NCBI GenBank assembly: GCA_943324395.2
Contig: CALPLL020000087.1
Coordinates: forward strand, 1 to 7,522
Source of the DNA: Rhizobium sp. Q54
GTDB taxonomy: Bacteria > Bacteroidota > Bacteroidia > Flavobacteriales > Flavobacteriaceae
Length of the DNA stretch: 7,522 nt
Direction: 5' to 3'
In this document: positions 5,429-7,522 of the stretch, piece after piece
How the letters are laid out: each line of letters begins with the position of its first letter
Position numbering within the stretch: position 1 is the first letter of the stretch
Notes under the pieces: generated by a model
Database searches by the model: none
The model's input: only the letters and a program-made list of their open reading frames with translations
What the model was told of the DNA's origin: nothing
Position numbers and translations under genes: made by a program

Positions 5429-7522
5429 TTAAAAATTAACATTTAGACCAAGTGAAAATATTCTTGGAGTTGGATAAAATCCAGAATCAATTCCTCCTGA
5501 AATTGGGTCGCCTGTATTGGCAGTAGCGTCGAATCCTCTATATTTAGAGAAGGTATAAACGTTATTGATAGACCCATATAATCTGAATTTAGAAATCCCA
5601 ACTGTTTCAATAATTTTCTTAGGAAGTGAATATCCTAACTGGATATTTTGAATTCGTAGGAAAGAGGCGTCTTCAACAAAATAACTTGAGAACAAATTGT
5701 TACTTGAAGCACCTGTTGTAACTCTTGGGACTGAATTGCTTGTTCCTTCACCAGTCCAACGGTCCAATTGATAATTAAGTTTGTTCAACTTATTTTCTGT
5801 TCTTTCATAATTTCTTATCAAATCATTTCCAACAGAAGCATAGGCATAAGAAACGAAATCGAAGTTTTTGTAATTCAAATTAATATTGAACCCAAGTGTA
5901 TAATCTGCAATAGCTTTTCCAATATAGGTTCTATCTTTAAAATCAACTACTCCATCACCATTAACATCTTTGTATTTAAAATCTCCAGGGGAAGTTGGTG
6001 AACCTAAATTTTGAACAGGTGAGGCATTGATTTCAGCTTGATTTTGAAAAATTCCTTCGGTTTGAAGTCCATAAAACACTCCTATAGGCTGTCCCACTTC
6101 CATTCTTGTAGGAGGCAATTGCCCAATTGCGAATGCTCCGCTTTCAATGTAATTAGTTGAGTTGTTAACTTCCAAAACCTCATTATTGATTGTTGTAATA
6201 TTAAATCCTAAATCGTATTTAAAATCATTAATGTTATTTTTATAATTTAAAACCAATTCAAATCCAGAGTTTCTTACTTTACCTGCATTAACTGAAGGCG
6301 CTCCTGAACCTGGTGCATAACTTCCATTAATTCCGGAAATTGGAACACCTGCAACAATTAAATCAGTTCTAGTGTTATTAAAATAATCGGCAGTTACTTC
6401 CAATTTATTATCGAATAATTTCGTTTCAAATCCTAAATCGATTTTGGTATCGGATTCCCATCTTAAATCTTTATTTGGGATAACCCCAACAGCCGAACCA
6501 AAAGTTAACGTACTATCAAAAGCATAAACCCCTTCTCCATTCATTAATGATCTGTAGGCATTGGCTGGAGCAACATCATTACCTAAAGTTCCATAGCTTG
6601 CTTTTAATTTCAAGAAATTAACAATTCCATTTTTATTGAAGAAATCTTCTTGAGAAACCAACCAACCTCCTAAAATAGATTTGAAGTAGGCAACGCTATA
6701 ATTTTCAGAAAAACTACTGGATTGATCTCTTCTAAAAATAAAGGATAGTAAATATTTATCTTGAAAACTATAATCAAGTGTAGTAAAAATTGATGGGCGT
6801 TTATAAGGGGTCGATTTATAAGACCCATTTGTATTAATAGCCGGTTTAGTTGGCGAATTAGGATTTACATCTAGATCTTCAACTGTAGGTGCTCCTGTTA
6901 AAGCGATATCTGCAAATTGCCATGAATTATAAGGTACATTAAAACCGGTTGCAAATAAACCTTCTCCTTTATTCTCAAATAAAGTTCCTCCAACAGTTAA
7001 TTTAATTTTGTGATCTTCTAAGAATGTTTTTTCATATTCACCAAATAAATCAAAAGTAAAACTACTGAAACGTGTTGCTTTTTGAGAAACACTATTGTTG
7101 TTTACGTTAAAAACTTTGGAACTCCCATAAAAAATTCTTTTACTAAAAGTTTTTCCAACATCATTAGCAGAATCAAAACCATATCTCGTGGTAATTTTTA
7201 TTTCGCTTGTTGGTTTATATTGTAACACAAAATTTCCATTAATTCTTTGTTGGTTATAGCTATTGTAAGTGTTTTCAATTTGTGCCAATGGATTAATTAC
7301 TTCGTTTCCATAACCTGGTGTAGCAGGAACAAGAGTAAAAGTTCCATCGTTATTGTAAGGAGTAAAAGTTGGCGGGGTGTTTATAGCATTAAATAATACC
7401 GAACCAATTCCGTTTTCACTCAAACTTTTTCTATTGTAATCGGTATAAATTAAGTTGGTTGAAAAATTAATTTTAGGTGATATATCAATTCCAACAGAAA
7501 TTCTAGCGTTGCTTCTATCAAA
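5429..7522 (-). CDS. susC: SusC/RagA-family TonB-dependent transporter, partial: C-terminal 697 residues
   Basis: This is the C-terminal two thirds of a SusC-type outer-membrane transporter, which imports glycan oligosaccharides with energy from TonB. The frame is open from the last base of the window (first codons FDRSNARIS), so the TTG at 7423 is not the start. SusC proteins are about 1000 residues long, so roughly 300-350 residues (signal peptide, carboxypeptidase-regulatory-like domain, plug and first strands) lie outside. Visible family marks: NKLEVTADYFNNTRTDLI with GVP and GINGS following; NAGKVRNSGFELVLNY; an EF-hand-like loop DVNGDGVVDFKD followed by RTYIG; ASFLRIQNIQLGYSLP; and the C-terminal GFYPTPRIFSLGLNVNF, ending in Phe as expected for insertion by BAM. 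Alternating barrel strands run throughout. The stop lies ten bases before the chosen susD start, the usual translationally close pair. The operon promoter is probably upstream of this gene and is not in the window. Confidence 0.97.
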   Translation of the reverse strand, partial: FDRSNARISVGIDISPKINFSTNLIYTDYNRKSLSENGIGSVLFNAINTPPTFTPYNNDGTFTLVPATPGYGNEVINPLAQIENTYNSYNQQRINGNFVLQYKPTSEIKITTRYGFDSANDVGKTFSKRIFYGSSKVFNVNNNSVSQKATRFSSFTFDLFGEYEKTFLEDHKIKLTVGGTLFENKGEGLFATGFNVPYNSWQFADIALTGAPTVEDLDVNPNSPTKPAINTNGSYKSTPYKRPSIFTTLDYSFQDKYLLSFIFRRDQSSSFSENYSVAYFKSILGGWLVSQEDFFNKNGIVNFLKLKASYGTLGNDVAPANAYRSLMNGEGVYAFDSTLTFGSAVGVIPNKDLRWESDTKIDLGFETKLFDNKLEVTADYFNNTRTDLIVAGVPISGINGSYAPGSGAPSVNAGKVRNSGFELVLNYKNNINDFKYDLGFNITTINNEVLEVNNSTNYIESGAFAIGQLPPTRMEVGQPIGVFYGLQTEGIFQNQAEINASPVQNLGSPTSPGDFKYKDVNGDGVVDFKDRTYIGKAIADYTLGFNINLNYKNFDFVSYAYASVGNDLIRNYERTENKLNKLNYQLDRWTGEGTSNSVPRVTTGASSNNLFSSYFVEDASFLRIQNIQLGYSLPKKIIETVGISKFRLYGSINNVYTFSKYRGFDATANTGDPISGGIDSGFYPTPRIFSLGLNVNF
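5933..5968 (-). other. EF-hand-like calcium-binding loop in SusC
   Basis: The twelve residues DVNGDGVVDFKD (window residues 519-530 of the partial SusC) match an EF-hand or dockerin-type loop, with acidic or Asn side chains at positions 1, 3, 5, 9 and 12. A DxxGDG element followed by DR and IG is common in the SusC family near the last third of the barrel. Calcium binding is an inference from the pattern. Confidence 0.6.

Noticed and set aside
5768..6001. 77-codon plus-strand open frame
   Set aside because: It is antisense to conserved SusC coding sequence, including the DVNGDG loop, and its Ile-rich product is what the reverse of an AT-rich gene gives. No separate gene is supported.
7421..7423. 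TTG as a possible start of the transporter
   Set aside because: The frame continues without a stop to the window edge with beta-barrel-like sequence, and SusC proteins need an N-terminal plug. The gene is simply cut by the window.
1..7522. CRISPR arrays, tRNA or rRNA genes, insertion sequences, phage genes
   Set aside because: The window is almost fully covered by five coding frames, and I saw no spaced direct repeats, RNA gene signatures, transposase frames or terminal inverted repeats.

Overview
The window is AT-rich and every gene is on the minus strand. It reads as most of a compact polysaccharide utilization locus (PUL) from a member of the Bacteroidota, most likely a Flavobacteriaceae (Flavobacterium-like) bacterium. 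The supporting signs are the SusC/SusD pair, lipoproteins with Bacteroidota-type lipoboxes, PKD-like modules, the lack of strong Shine-Dalgarno sites, A/T-rich spacers before the starts, and very short intergenic gaps. The genus cannot be fixed from this sequence.

Layout in transcription order (high to low coordinates): (1) 7522-5429, a SusC-type TonB-dependent outer-membrane transporter whose N-terminal part lies outside the window; (2) 5418-3943, a SusD-like glycan-binding lipoprotein; (3) 3930-2839, a lipoprotein with two PKD-like modules and a C-terminal beta-sandwich-like region, probably a surface glycan-binding protein; (4) 2803-1160, a lipoprotein made of a PKD-like module, an unassigned module of about 185 residues and a GH16 catalytic domain of laminarinase type; (5) 1088-1, the N-terminal part of a GH3 beta-glucosidase lipoprotein that runs off the window. 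The gaps are 10, 12, 35 and 71 bp, so the five genes look like one operon. The longest gap, before GH3, holds a 9-bp perfect inverted repeat that could act as a weak terminator, attenuator or mRNA-stability element.

How the genes work together (inference from the families): the surface GH16 enzyme cuts a beta-1,3-glucan such as laminarin. The PKD lipoprotein and SusD hold the chains and oligosaccharides, SusC/SusD imports them using TonB energy, and GH3 releases glucose, probably in the periplasm. The residues after the lipobox cysteine fit this division: the three presumed surface lipoproteins carry charged, partly acidic residues there (QED, SKDGED, SKE), while GH3 does not (SAPK).

The overall system is a known type (laminarin/beta-glucan PUL), so I do not claim a new system. 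The parts most worth a second look are the unassigned middle module of the GH16 protein, the C-terminal region of the PKD lipoprotein, a CxxC pair in SusD, and the hairpin before GH3. The promoter, any regulator, the SusC N-terminus and the rest of GH3 lie outside the window.
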